A DNA stretch of 32,390 nucleotides from Chloroherpetonaceae bacterium (lineage in GTDB: Bacteria > Bacteroidota > Chlorobiia > Chlorobiales > Thermochlorobacteraceae), in contig JANWWM010000011.1 in NCBI GenBank assembly GCA_025055975.1, forward strand, positions 1 through 32,390, read 5' to 3'. This document shows positions 1 through 8,102 of this stretch, piece by piece. The notes beneath the pieces were generated by a model. The model worked only from the letters and a program-made list of their open reading frames with translations, ran no database searches and was not told where the DNA came from. Positions within the stretch are counted from its first letter, which is position 1. Each line of letters opens with the position of its first letter. The position numbers and the translations under genes are program-made.

Positions 1-1550
1 GCGGGCTTGTCAATGTCGCCGTTCAAAAGCCAATCAAGGTCGTTGGCTTTCGGATTGGTCGGCGGCTTTTTGCGGAAGTAAAACAGGTGCGCGTAACTCT
101 TGTAGCCGAGCGGCTCAACGTAGCAGTCCTCGTTTTGAAGCGACTCGAAAAACGCGACGGGACCGCCTTGCACGTATTGGTCGATCTTCGGCGCGATGGC
201 GAGCGTGAAAAGGTGCATCGTAAGCGCCGTCGAGAAAAAAAGAACCGCAAACCCTGATTGAAACTTTCGCTGAAAGAGAAAAACGCTGGCAATCGCAAGC
301 AAGACGAAATACAGAACGCCCGCCAAAAATTCATAGCCCGACCATTTCACGTCCGCCTTCAAAATTTCAATGGCGAGACGATCGTTCTTGACAAGTTCCG
401 TCAACCAACCATATTCAACCGCGAGCGGAAACCACGCCAAAAGCCCCGCCACGACCGCGCCAAAAAGCAAGCACGAAATCGTCGTGAAGTTTGTCCATTT
501 CGCCTCGCCGCGAATCGCGCGATAAGCGTAATGCGCCGCAAGGAAAGTAATGCCGAAATAGCAGAGCGAGGAGTAGTGAACGATTTTCGTCTTGGAAATT
601 GAAAACACGATGAACGGCACGAAAAAGAAAATCGTCATCCACGACTTGAAGGCGCGTTGCCGCTCGTCATCGAACTCGTCTTTGCGAATCGACGCGAGCG
701 CCAGAAACGACGAGGGAAAAACGCCGAAAAGCAAAACGAAGAAGTGATAATAAAACGGCTGTTCGTGCCCCGCGATGTTCTGCGTGAAAAGCCCCGCTTG
801 ATACGCGATGAACTCGCGGATGAACCAAAATCCATTCGTCAAAACCTCGTAGCCAAACCACAGCGTCGAAACGAGAAACGCGACGAGCGCATAAACGGCG
901 ACTTCCGCAAAAGAAGCGATGACCTCTTTCGCCTTGACGAAACGAATCGCGCCGTAGACGAGCGCCACGAGCGAACAAACGAGAAGCGCGACGGGACCTT
1001 TCGTCAAAATTCCAAGCCCGATGAAAACGCCCGAAAGCGCAAAGAGCCAAAGACGCTTTTGTTTGTGGGCTTCGACGGGCGTTTGCGTCGCGCGAAAAAC
1101 GAAATAAACGCCGAGAAAAATGAACAGGTTGAACCACGGATCGATGATGCCGCTCTTGAAATAAAAGTGCGGCAGAAACGAGCCGAAATACGCCATCGCC
1201 CAAGTCAGTCCGAACCGCTCGTCGTGAACTTCTTTGCCGATGCGAAAGAGAAGCAATAGCGTGATGATGCCGCAAATCGCGTTGGGGAAGCGAGCCGCGA
1301 ACTCGTTGACGCCGAAAAGACGCATCGACGCGGCTTGAAGCCAAAAGAAAAGCGGCGGCTTTTCCCAAAACGGTTGAAAGTTGACTTGCACGCGGCTGTA
1401 ATTGCCCGTAATCAGCATTTCGCGCGCCGATTCGGCGAAATTCACCTCGTCCCAATCGAAAAGTCGCGCGGCTCCGAGAAATGGAATGAACGTCAGCGCG
1501 GCGACGAGAACGATCCAAAGCGCGTAACGAGAACCGAGGAATTGCGTCAT
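1..1550 (-). CDS. ArnT/PMT-like membrane glycosyltransferase (C-terminus beyond window)
   Basis: This is a polytopic inner-membrane protein that probably transfers a sugar from a polyprenyl-phosphate donor to lipid or protein on the periplasmic side. The start ATG overlaps the stop of the preceding PKD gene in an ATGA arrangement, and 516 codons are open to the window edge. A first hydrophobic segment (about residues 10-28) is followed by FDWDE at residues 31-35, which matches the acidic loop motif of the ArnT/PMT superfamily (GT39/GT83). FWEKPPLFFW at 61-70 is the next typical loop. Many further hydrophobic helices follow, and a soluble tail begins near the left edge with the sequence GYKSYAHLFYF. 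Being last in a chain of overlapping genes, it may glycosylate the surface proteins encoded just before it; that is inference. The family is clear but the acceptor is unknown. Confidence 0.85.
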   Translation of the reverse strand, partial: MTQFLGSRYALWIVLVAALTFIPFLGAARLFDWDEVNFAESAREMLITGNYSRVQVNFQPFWEKPPLFFWLQAASMRLFGVNEFAARFPNAICGIITLLLLFRIGKEVHDERFGLTWAMAYFGSFLPHFYFKSGIIDPWFNLFIFLGVYFVFRATQTPVEAHKQKRLWLFALSGVFIGLGILTKGPVALLVCSLVALVYGAIRFVKAKEVIASFAEVAVYALVAFLVSTLWFGYEVLTNGFWFIREFIAYQAGLFTQNIAGHEQPFYYHFFVLLFGVFPSSFLALASIRKDEFDDERQRAFKSWMTIFFFVPFIVFSISKTKIVHYSSLCYFGITFLAAHYAYRAIRGEAKWTNFTTISCLLFGAVVAGLLAWFPLAVEYGWLTELVKNDRLAIEILKADVKWSGYEFLAGVLYFVLLAIASVFLFQRKFQSGFAVLFFSTALTMHLFTLAIAPKIDQYVQGGPVAFFESLQNEDCYVEPLGYKSYAHLFYFRKKPPTNPKANDLDWLLNGDIDKP

Positions 1551-4500
1551 TCGGTTTTGACGACGATTTGCGTTGAAACGGGCGTTGCGCCCTCCACGCC
1601 TTCTTCGCTCGCCTCGACGACGAAGACGTTTTCGCCTTTGCGAAGCGGAACTTCAAGCGTTCTGCCATAGCCCAAGACGCGCTTGCCTTGCGACCACGCA
1701 TAAATCACCTTGCGCTCGTCGGGGCGATTGACGGGCGGCGCGGCGAGAATCGTCGTCGGATTGGCCGGATTCCAAACGAGCGAAATGGGCTTCGGATTTT
1801 CAACGAACTTCAACGCTTCCCAGACGGTCATCTCGAAAGTCTCCGTCTTCAAAATCGCGTCGCGGGGTTTCCAACCCAGTTTGACCTCGTTCCTGCCGAG
1901 CGTCGTGGCTTGAAAAATCGGCTCGATCGAGTTGCCATTCACGAAGCCGATGGCGTGGGTCTCGAAAGGTTTTCGCATCTCGATCGTCGCGCCCTGAACG
2001 ACGTGCTTCGGGAGCGAAGACGGGAAGGGCGGCGACGGAATCACCGAGATTTCTTTGATGACCGAATCGCGCGAGTTGGAAAGGGCGCGTCCGTCGTCGG
2101 CGTTGAGTTGAACGACGTGTCGACCCGCGAGAAATCTAATCGTGTCGGCGGCATGCGGCTTGCCATCGATGAGCCACGAGAAGCGAAGCGCGTCGCCATC
2201 CGCGTCTTGAACGGGTTTGGGAACGAGCGCGACGAGTTCGTTTTCGTAAATCGGCGAGGGCAAAACGATTTCGGGCTTGGGCGCGGCGTTGGCGAAGACG
2301 TCAAAGACTTGCGAGACCATGTTGGAGCGCGTGGGCGAATCATCCACGATCGCAAGCTCAACGCGATGCGCGCCCGATTGATGAAAGACGTGCGCGATTT
2401 TGGGCGTCGTTCCGATGATTTTGCCATCCGCTTTCCACTCGTATTTGACGACGATGCCGTCAGGATCGCGCGATTGCGAAGCGTCCATCAAAAATCTTTC
2501 GCCCACGGCGACGGCTTTCGGCACGTTGGCGACGAGAACGGGCGGCGCATTGACGCGCACGTGTTTCGTAACGCTTGCGCTTCGGCACGAGGTTTTGGAG
2601 TCGGTCGCAATCGAGAGCGAAACGGGATAGACGCCGGGCTTGCGGAAAACGTGAGACGTTCTCGCGCCGCTTCGCGCAAACGTCTCGCCGTCGCCCTGTT
2701 GGAGCGTGTCGGCTTGGATTTGCCACTCGTAAGAAACGATGCGATCGCTCGCCGTTGAAGCCGATGCGTCAAAGACGACGGTATCGCCAGCGGCAACCCA
2801 CGTTTGCGCCGAAAACTCCGCTATGGGTCCAGCCACGACGCGCACGATGGCGCTCGATTGACTCACGTTGCTACACTTGCCGCGCTTGGCGACGCCTTCG
2901 GATCCGACGACCGTCAGCGCGACGCTATAAACGCCGGGCTTCGAGTAACTATGCTGAACGATTTTTCCGAGCGCGGTTTCGCCATCGCCAAAGTCCCAAG
3001 CGTAAGAGCCAATCGCGCCGACGGGGTTCACGCTTCGGCTGGCGTCGAAGGCAATCGGCGCTTGAACGCAAACGGTCGTGTCTTTGAAAGAAGGAATCGC
3101 AAGCGGAGAGCCGCCGATAAAGACGGGGATTATCGCCATCGTTGGCTCTTTGACAAAGCCATCATCGAGTTTGAGCGTTACGGCGTATTGACCGGGCTTG
3201 GAGTAACTATGCGCGGGGTCGGTCTCGGTCGATGTCGCGCCATCTCCGAAATCCCAAAAGAATTTGAGCGCGTCGCCGTCGGGGTCGTAGGAGCGCGAGC
3301 CGTTGAAGAGAATCGTTTGTCCCGTGCACGCTTCGACGAGCGAATCGACGACGGCGACGGGAGGACGATTGACGAGAACTTTGATCGTTTCGCGGGTTTT
3401 GCTGTTGGCGACGTTTTGCCCGTCGTCCGCCGTCAGCGTGATGAAATGAACGCCGTCGCTCGGCGCGTCCCAAAAGAACGTCGCGCCGTTTTGCTTCGAG
3501 CCGTCGGGGAAAATCCATTCGAACGAAAGCGCGTGCTTATCGATGTCGTAACTCTTGGAGGCATCGAGCAGAACGCGACGCGAATTGGAGCGAATCGTCG
3601 TTTCGGTTACGATGATGGGCGCGCTATTGACGAGAATCTGACCTTGAATCGATTGCTTGCTATTCTCGAAGCCTTGCCCGTCGTCGACCGTGAGCGTGAA
3701 CGGCTGAACGCCCGTCGTTGAAAATCGCTTCGTTACGATCGCGCCGCTCGCGCTTGACCCATCGGCAAACCGCCAAAGATGCTGTTTGATTTTTCCGTCT
3801 TTGTCAAACGAGCGCGACGCATCGAGCGTAACGGGCTGATTGGGCGCGACGACGGAGGCGGAAAGGCTAAACTTCGGCGTCGGCGCGTAGTTCAAACGGA
3901 TTCGTTTCGTGAAGGCGCTTTGCGATTCTTCAAAGCCCGAATCGTCTTTGACGACGAGGCGAATGTCGTGTTCGCCCGATTCCGCGATGACGACGCTCGC
4001 CGTATCGCCTTCTGCGACTTCTTTGCCATCAACGAACCACTTGAACGAGACGAGTTTTCCATCGGGCGCGAAACTGTCGCGCCCATCGAGGAAAATTGGC
4101 TTGTTGGGTTCGGCGAGAGCGGGCGCGTTGAAGCGCGCCGTCGGGTAGCGAAAGAGCCGAAATTGATGCGTCGTTTTTTGAACGCTGTTCGTTTGCTTTC
4201 TGCCGTCGTCGACGGCGAGCGTAACGACGTAGCGACCGCTTTTTTGAAACGTGTGCGTAACCTCAACGCCTTCGGCTTTCGCGCCGTCGCCGAAGTCCCA
4301 AAGGTATCGGAGCGTCGAATCGTCGCCGTCGGTCGTGCCGCGAGCCGAGAAGGTTTGTCGAGCGACGGTAGATTGCGAGACCGCGTCGATTTTGGGAACG
4401 GGCGGAAAGTTGACGTGAATCTCGCGCGAAAGCGATTGCGAGGAGTTGGAAACGCCGTGCCCGTCGTCGACCGTGAGCGTAACCGTATAATCGCCGGGCG

Positions 4501-6310
4501 ATGCGAATTGAATCGTTGCGTCGCGCGTGTCGAAGCTCTGACCGTCGGAAACGTCCCACGAATACGAGAGCGCTCGGTCGTCCGCGTCGGTTGAAGCGGC
4601 GGCGGAAAGTCGAATCGCGTCGCCCGGCGCGGCAAGCGCGGGAAGCGAAAAGCGCGGAACGGGCGGCGCGTTGACGCGGTAAGTCGCCGACGTTTGATAG
4701 GACGCATTCGCCACGCCCGAAGCGTCGCTCACGCGAAGCGAAACGGAGTATGCGCCATGTCGCTCGTGCAGAACGGCGACGCTGTCTTTGGTTCGATCGC
4801 TTGCGACGCCCGCGCCCGACCATTCGTAGCGGAGCGAATCGCCATCGTTGTCGCGCGCGTTCTTGGCTTTGAACGCGACGGTTTCTTCGACGGCGAATTC
4901 GGGCGGAAAATCAATCTCGGCGTAAGGTTGCGAATTGACGACGATGAACGCCGTGTCGGTCGCCGAAACGCAAGGCGAGTTGGTCGCGTCGTCAATGACG
5001 CGCAAAACGACCGCGTAGCGATTCGGAGACGCGCTGGAAAATCGAAATTGCTTGGACGAGCCGCGAATCGCGCCGTCGACGAACCACTCGTAACGCAGTT
5101 TGTCGCCGTCGGGATCAAACGAATTTTCGGCGGAAAACAAAGCCGCTTCATTTGGGGCGACGATGCGTTTGTCGACGCTGATTTTGGCGACGGGCGGCGC
5201 GTTGACGCGCGCCGTGAAAGGCTTTACCCAACGCTTCGGGAAATAAACGCCTTGCGTCGGAATCCAAAGCTCCGCTTCGTAGACGCCCGATTTGCCAAAA
5301 GCAATCGTCGCCGTGTCGCCCGTGGCGCGCTTGTCGCCGCCGGGCAATTTGGCGACCCAAACGAAATCCTTGCCGAAACGTCGCGCGAGCGTTTTGTCGC
5401 TAACGCTGAATCGAACCTCGTCGCATGCGCCGCCCGGCGATTGCGAAATCGAGACGCTCGGCGGCGACGGAATCGCGGAAATGTTGGCGCGCAAGTCCCA
5501 CAAAACGGGTTCTTTCGCGCCCAAGACGGTGAAAAAGTTGTAGCGGCGCGAGCGCGAAATCGAAAGCCCCCAATGATTCCGCTCGCCTGAAACGATGGGC
5601 TTCCAAAACGATTGCGGCTCGGAAAGCGCGCCCTCGTTGCCGAAATCGTCTTTGAACCGAATGAGCGCGCCCTCTTCGCCCTCGACCGAAAGCGCGGTCG
5701 GCGGCTCGTCTTCGAAGTAGGGTTTGAGTTGAATTTCTTGATTCGGCGGAAGGTTAATCGCGCCAATCGAAAGGTCGATGCCAATCAAATCCCACTTTTC
5801 GCTTTGCGCGGCGGATTCCGCCAGTTCCGAGACGACGAGTTTGAACGCATTGACGTCGTTGCCACTGGAAGCGCTCACGCGCAAAATGTAGCCCATTGAA
5901 TCGGGCGCGACTTGCGAAAAAAATTCCCAACGGTTGCGGTATCGCTCCTCATCCAAAACGGAAAGCGAGGCGATGGGCTTCGCGCCGCTGGGATTTGGCG
6001 AAAGTTTTTTGTCGGAAAGCGCGTAGAGGTCGGCGAAACGAAAAAGCTCGTAGGTGACGCGCGTATCGATTTTGCCGTAAATCACGTCGCTTGTTCGAGG
6101 GGAAATCGCCGCATCGAAAATGCGAATCGCCGCCAACGTCGCGTCGGGCTTGGGTTTTATCCAATAGTCAAAGTAGGGACGATTGACGCCGCTGACGTTG
6201 CTGGACGTTCTGCCCGAAACGCACAGCGAAAATTCTTGCGCGCTCGTTTGAAGCGCGTTCAGAGCGCAGAGCGCGAGAAAGGAAATCCAAAATCGTTGCC
6301 GATGAGTCAT
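1547..6310 (-). CDS. Secreted multi-PKD-domain protein (1587 aa)
   Basis: This is a large exported protein, probably displayed at the cell surface or in the periplasm. An N-terminal signal peptide is visible (about residues 1-24, ending near QTSAQ). It is followed by roughly 350 residues I do not recognise, then about twelve tandem PKD/Ig-like modules. Each has the usual landmarks: a linker such as VNAPPV, a D-A-S-x-S-x-D-x-D-G turn, then W-D-F-G-D-G or W-x-x-D-G, and a V-T-L-x-V-D-D-G strand. The last 150 or so residues are not PKD and end in VVKTE, with no N-Y-P-N-P-F T9SS tail. Its ATG overlaps the FecR gene stop by four bases, and its own stop overlaps the glycosyltransferase start, so the three are probably co-translated. 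PKD modules usually mediate protein or carbohydrate contacts; the ligand is unknown. Confidence 0.9.
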   Translation of the reverse strand: MTHRQRFWISFLALCALNALQTSAQEFSLCVSGRTSSNVSGVNRPYFDYWIKPKPDATLAAIRIFDAAISPRTSDVIYGKIDTRVTYELFRFADLYALSDKKLSPNPSGAKPIASLSVLDEERYRNRWEFFSQVAPDSMGYILRVSASSGNDVNAFKLVVSELAESAAQSEKWDLIGIDLSIGAINLPPNQEIQLKPYFEDEPPTALSVEGEEGALIRFKDDFGNEGALSEPQSFWKPIVSGERNHWGLSISRSRRYNFFTVLGAKEPVLWDLRANISAIPSPPSVSISQSPGGACDEVRFSVSDKTLARRFGKDFVWVAKLPGGDKRATGDTATIAFGKSGVYEAELWIPTQGVYFPKRWVKPFTARVNAPPVAKISVDKRIVAPNEAALFSAENSFDPDGDKLRYEWFVDGAIRGSSKQFRFSSASPNRYAVVLRVIDDATNSPCVSATDTAFIVVNSQPYAEIDFPPEFAVEETVAFKAKNARDNDGDSLRYEWSGAGVASDRTKDSVAVLHERHGAYSVSLRVSDASGVANASYQTSATYRVNAPPVPRFSLPALAAPGDAIRLSAAASTDADDRALSYSWDVSDGQSFDTRDATIQFASPGDYTVTLTVDDGHGVSNSSQSLSREIHVNFPPVPKIDAVSQSTVARQTFSARGTTDGDDSTLRYLWDFGDGAKAEGVEVTHTFQKSGRYVVTLAVDDGRKQTNSVQKTTHQFRLFRYPTARFNAPALAEPNKPIFLDGRDSFAPDGKLVSFKWFVDGKEVAEGDTASVVIAESGEHDIRLVVKDDSGFEESQSAFTKRIRLNYAPTPKFSLSASVVAPNQPVTLDASRSFDKDGKIKQHLWRFADGSSASGAIVTKRFSTTGVQPFTLTVDDGQGFENSKQSIQGQILVNSAPIIVTETTIRSNSRRVLLDASKSYDIDKHALSFEWIFPDGSKQNGATFFWDAPSDGVHFITLTADDGQNVANSKTRETIKVLVNRPPVAVVDSLVEACTGQTILFNGSRSYDPDGDALKFFWDFGDGATSTETDPAHSYSKPGQYAVTLKLDDGFVKEPTMAIIPVFIGGSPLAIPSFKDTTVCVQAPIAFDASRSVNPVGAIGSYAWDFGDGETALGKIVQHSYSKPGVYSVALTVVGSEGVAKRGKCSNVSQSSAIVRVVAGPIAEFSAQTWVAAGDTVVFDASASTASDRIVSYEWQIQADTLQQGDGETFARSGARTSHVFRKPGVYPVSLSIATDSKTSCRSASVTKHVRVNAPPVLVANVPKAVAVGERFLMDASQSRDPDGIVVKYEWKADGKIIGTTPKIAHVFHQSGAHRVELAIVDDSPTRSNMVSQVFDVFANAAPKPEIVLPSPIYENELVALVPKPVQDADGDALRFSWLIDGKPHAADTIRFLAGRHVVQLNADDGRALSNSRDSVIKEISVIPSPPFPSSLPKHVVQGATIEMRKPFETHAIGFVNGNSIEPIFQATTLGRNEVKLGWKPRDAILKTETFEMTVWEALKFVENPKPISLVWNPANPTTILAAPPVNRPDERKVIYAWSQGKRVLGYGRTLEVPLRKGENVFVVEASEEGVEGATPVSTQIVVKTE

Positions 6311-8097
6311 TTGACGAAGTAGGTTCGAACGATGATTTTTTGCTTTGAGTCAGGCGATTCAAACGAAACGGTCAAAGGTTTGTTGGCGGATGGCTCGATG
6401 ACGAGCGCCCAATCGCCTTTTGAATCCGCCGTGACGGAATCGGTCTTGTCGGAATGCGTCAAGAACAGCCGCAGGTTCGGATATGCCGTTCCGCGAACTT
6501 GCGTTGGCAAACCGTTTGAGACGAGCGTGTCGCCAAAGGTCGCGCACGACCACGAAAGTCGTCGCAGTTTTTCGAGGCGAATCGGGACGATGCGGAGCGC
6601 AAGGTCGCGCCGATTTTTCGCCGCATCGAGAGCGGAAAGCCTGATGATTTTCTCCGACGAGTTTTCCAACTGAACGCGAAACTCGAACGTGCCGTCGGGC
6701 GAAAGGGCGAGCGGTTCGCCGTCCTTGAAGAAGGCGCAGTTGGGTTCGGTTTCGCCGCGAATCGTCAGTTCCGAAAGAGTGGTCAGGCGCGAAAGCGAAT
6801 CGGGCGAGACGACGGAAAAATCTTGAACGAAGATGTAAGGCGGCTCGCGGTCGGGACTGCGAAGAAGGCGATATGTGGGGCTATCCGCGCCGCGCAGACC
6901 GAGTTTGTCCAACGCTTGCAAACGAATGAAGCGCGGCTCGTTGGGCAGTTTTTTGAGCGCGAGCGAAAGCGAAGCGGTCGAGTAGGTTTGAACGTCTCGG
7001 CTGAAATCGCGTTCAGGGCTGATTTGAATTTGATACTTCGCCGTGTTCGGAACGGGATTCCATTCGAGCAGAAGTTCGTCGCGGAAAATCACCGTGTCCA
7101 AGCCGCTCCAACGCAAGCGCGGCGCGGGCAGAAGCTCGACGGGCGGAATCGGCTCTTTGCCTTTGAGCACCACCGTGCCTTGATTTTTTTTCAGCGTGAT
7201 GATGGCGTTGCCCGATTTGACTTCCATCGTGCCGTCGTAGTTGGAAATTTTCGTCGCGTTTTCGCCGATGCTCGCCCAAAACTTGCCCGATCGAATCACC
7301 GCTTCCGAGCCGCCCGCGCTCAACTTGAACGCGCCCGATTCTTGCGCCTGCTGGGAAAGTTGCGAAAGCAAACTGCCCTTGACGAGCGAGATGTTGGCGC
7401 TTGCGGTTCGCTCCAACTTGTCGAGGCGAGAGAGACGAATGATGGCGGTCGTGTTTTCGTCGATGAGAACCTCGCTGCCATCGATGAACGCCAGAGCCGC
7501 CGAACTTTTCGCCCCCGATCGAATCGCGTCGGATTCGGCGAAGAGGTCGCCTTCTTCGGCTTTGTTCCACGCGCCGAGCAACCCTTTGCGTTTTTCGACG
7601 TTGCCCGTCTTTTTTTTGAGCTTGGCTTCGACGGCTTCGGTGCGGCGCGCTTCGACGAGCGACGACAGCGAAGGCAAAAGCGAGAGAAACTTCTCGCCTT
7701 CCGAAAGCGCGAGCGAGAGGTTGCCGTCGGCGACGGCTTTGTCGTGCGCTTGAAGCGCCGCGTTGGTTCGTGAAAATTCTTGTTCGGCTAAAACGGGCGC
7801 GCCTCGCTTCACGAGCTTGCTTAATGTTTGACGTTCCGAATTGACCTTTCGGCGCAGGTCGGCAAATGTTTTCAAACTTTTTTGCGCCGACGAGGAAAGC
7901 GCAAATTCGTTCGCGCTCGCGCGACGCTCCGCCAGCGCGACCACGAGTTGCCAAGCGAGCGAATCGCCCGCGAAACGTTGCGAGGCTTGCCCCAAATCGC
8001 TCGCCTTGAAAACGAAAACGCCGTCGCGCCCTTGCGCCGCCAGCGATTGAGCGAACGTCAAAACGACGAGCGAACTGAAAACGACGCGAATCGTCAT
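6307..8097 (-). CDS. FecR-domain exported protein
   Basis: The product is an exported protein of 596 residues. I chose the ATG giving MTIRVVFSSLVVLTFAQSLA as the start because it yields a compact signal peptide; a TTG three codons upstream overlaps the kinase stop and is an alternative. After a helical N-terminal part rich in charged residues (about 30-180) there is a FecR-like beta domain (about 190-300). It has the sequence feature IDGSEVLIDENT followed by the motif ALVKGSLL-like region and a KSGNAIITLKKNQGTV strand. FecR domains classically relay outer-membrane signals to sigma factors, but many Bacteroidota and Leptospira versions are stand-alone. The C-terminal half looks like Ig or fibronectin-type modules. 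It lies between a sensor kinase and a PKD protein, so a role in envelope sensing is plausible but inferred. Confidence 0.82.
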   Translation of the reverse strand: MTIRVVFSSLVVLTFAQSLAAQGRDGVFVFKASDLGQASQRFAGDSLAWQLVVALAERRASANEFALSSSAQKSLKTFADLRRKVNSERQTLSKLVKRGAPVLAEQEFSRTNAALQAHDKAVADGNLSLALSEGEKFLSLLPSLSSLVEARRTEAVEAKLKKKTGNVEKRKGLLGAWNKAEEGDLFAESDAIRSGAKSSAALAFIDGSEVLIDENTTAIIRLSRLDKLERTASANISLVKGSLLSQLSQQAQESGAFKLSAGGSEAVIRSGKFWASIGENATKISNYDGTMEVKSGNAIITLKKNQGTVVLKGKEPIPPVELLPAPRLRWSGLDTVIFRDELLLEWNPVPNTAKYQIQISPERDFSRDVQTYSTASLSLALKKLPNEPRFIRLQALDKLGLRGADSPTYRLLRSPDREPPYIFVQDFSVVSPDSLSRLTTLSELTIRGETEPNCAFFKDGEPLALSPDGTFEFRVQLENSSEKIIRLSALDAAKNRRDLALRIVPIRLEKLRRLSWSCATFGDTLVSNGLPTQVRGTAYPNLRLFLTHSDKTDSVTADSKGDWALVIEPSANKPLTVSFESPDSKQKIIVRTYFVK

Positions 8098-8102
8098 CGG
8101 CT

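Noticed and set aside
657-6322. Long open frames on the plus strand opposite the glycosyltransferase, PKD and FecR genes (for example 1688-2758, 2804-3721, 4694-5590).
   Set aside because: Their translations are arginine-rich and low in recognisable motifs, while the minus strand gives clear domains. They result from codon bias that leaves few stops in the opposite frames.
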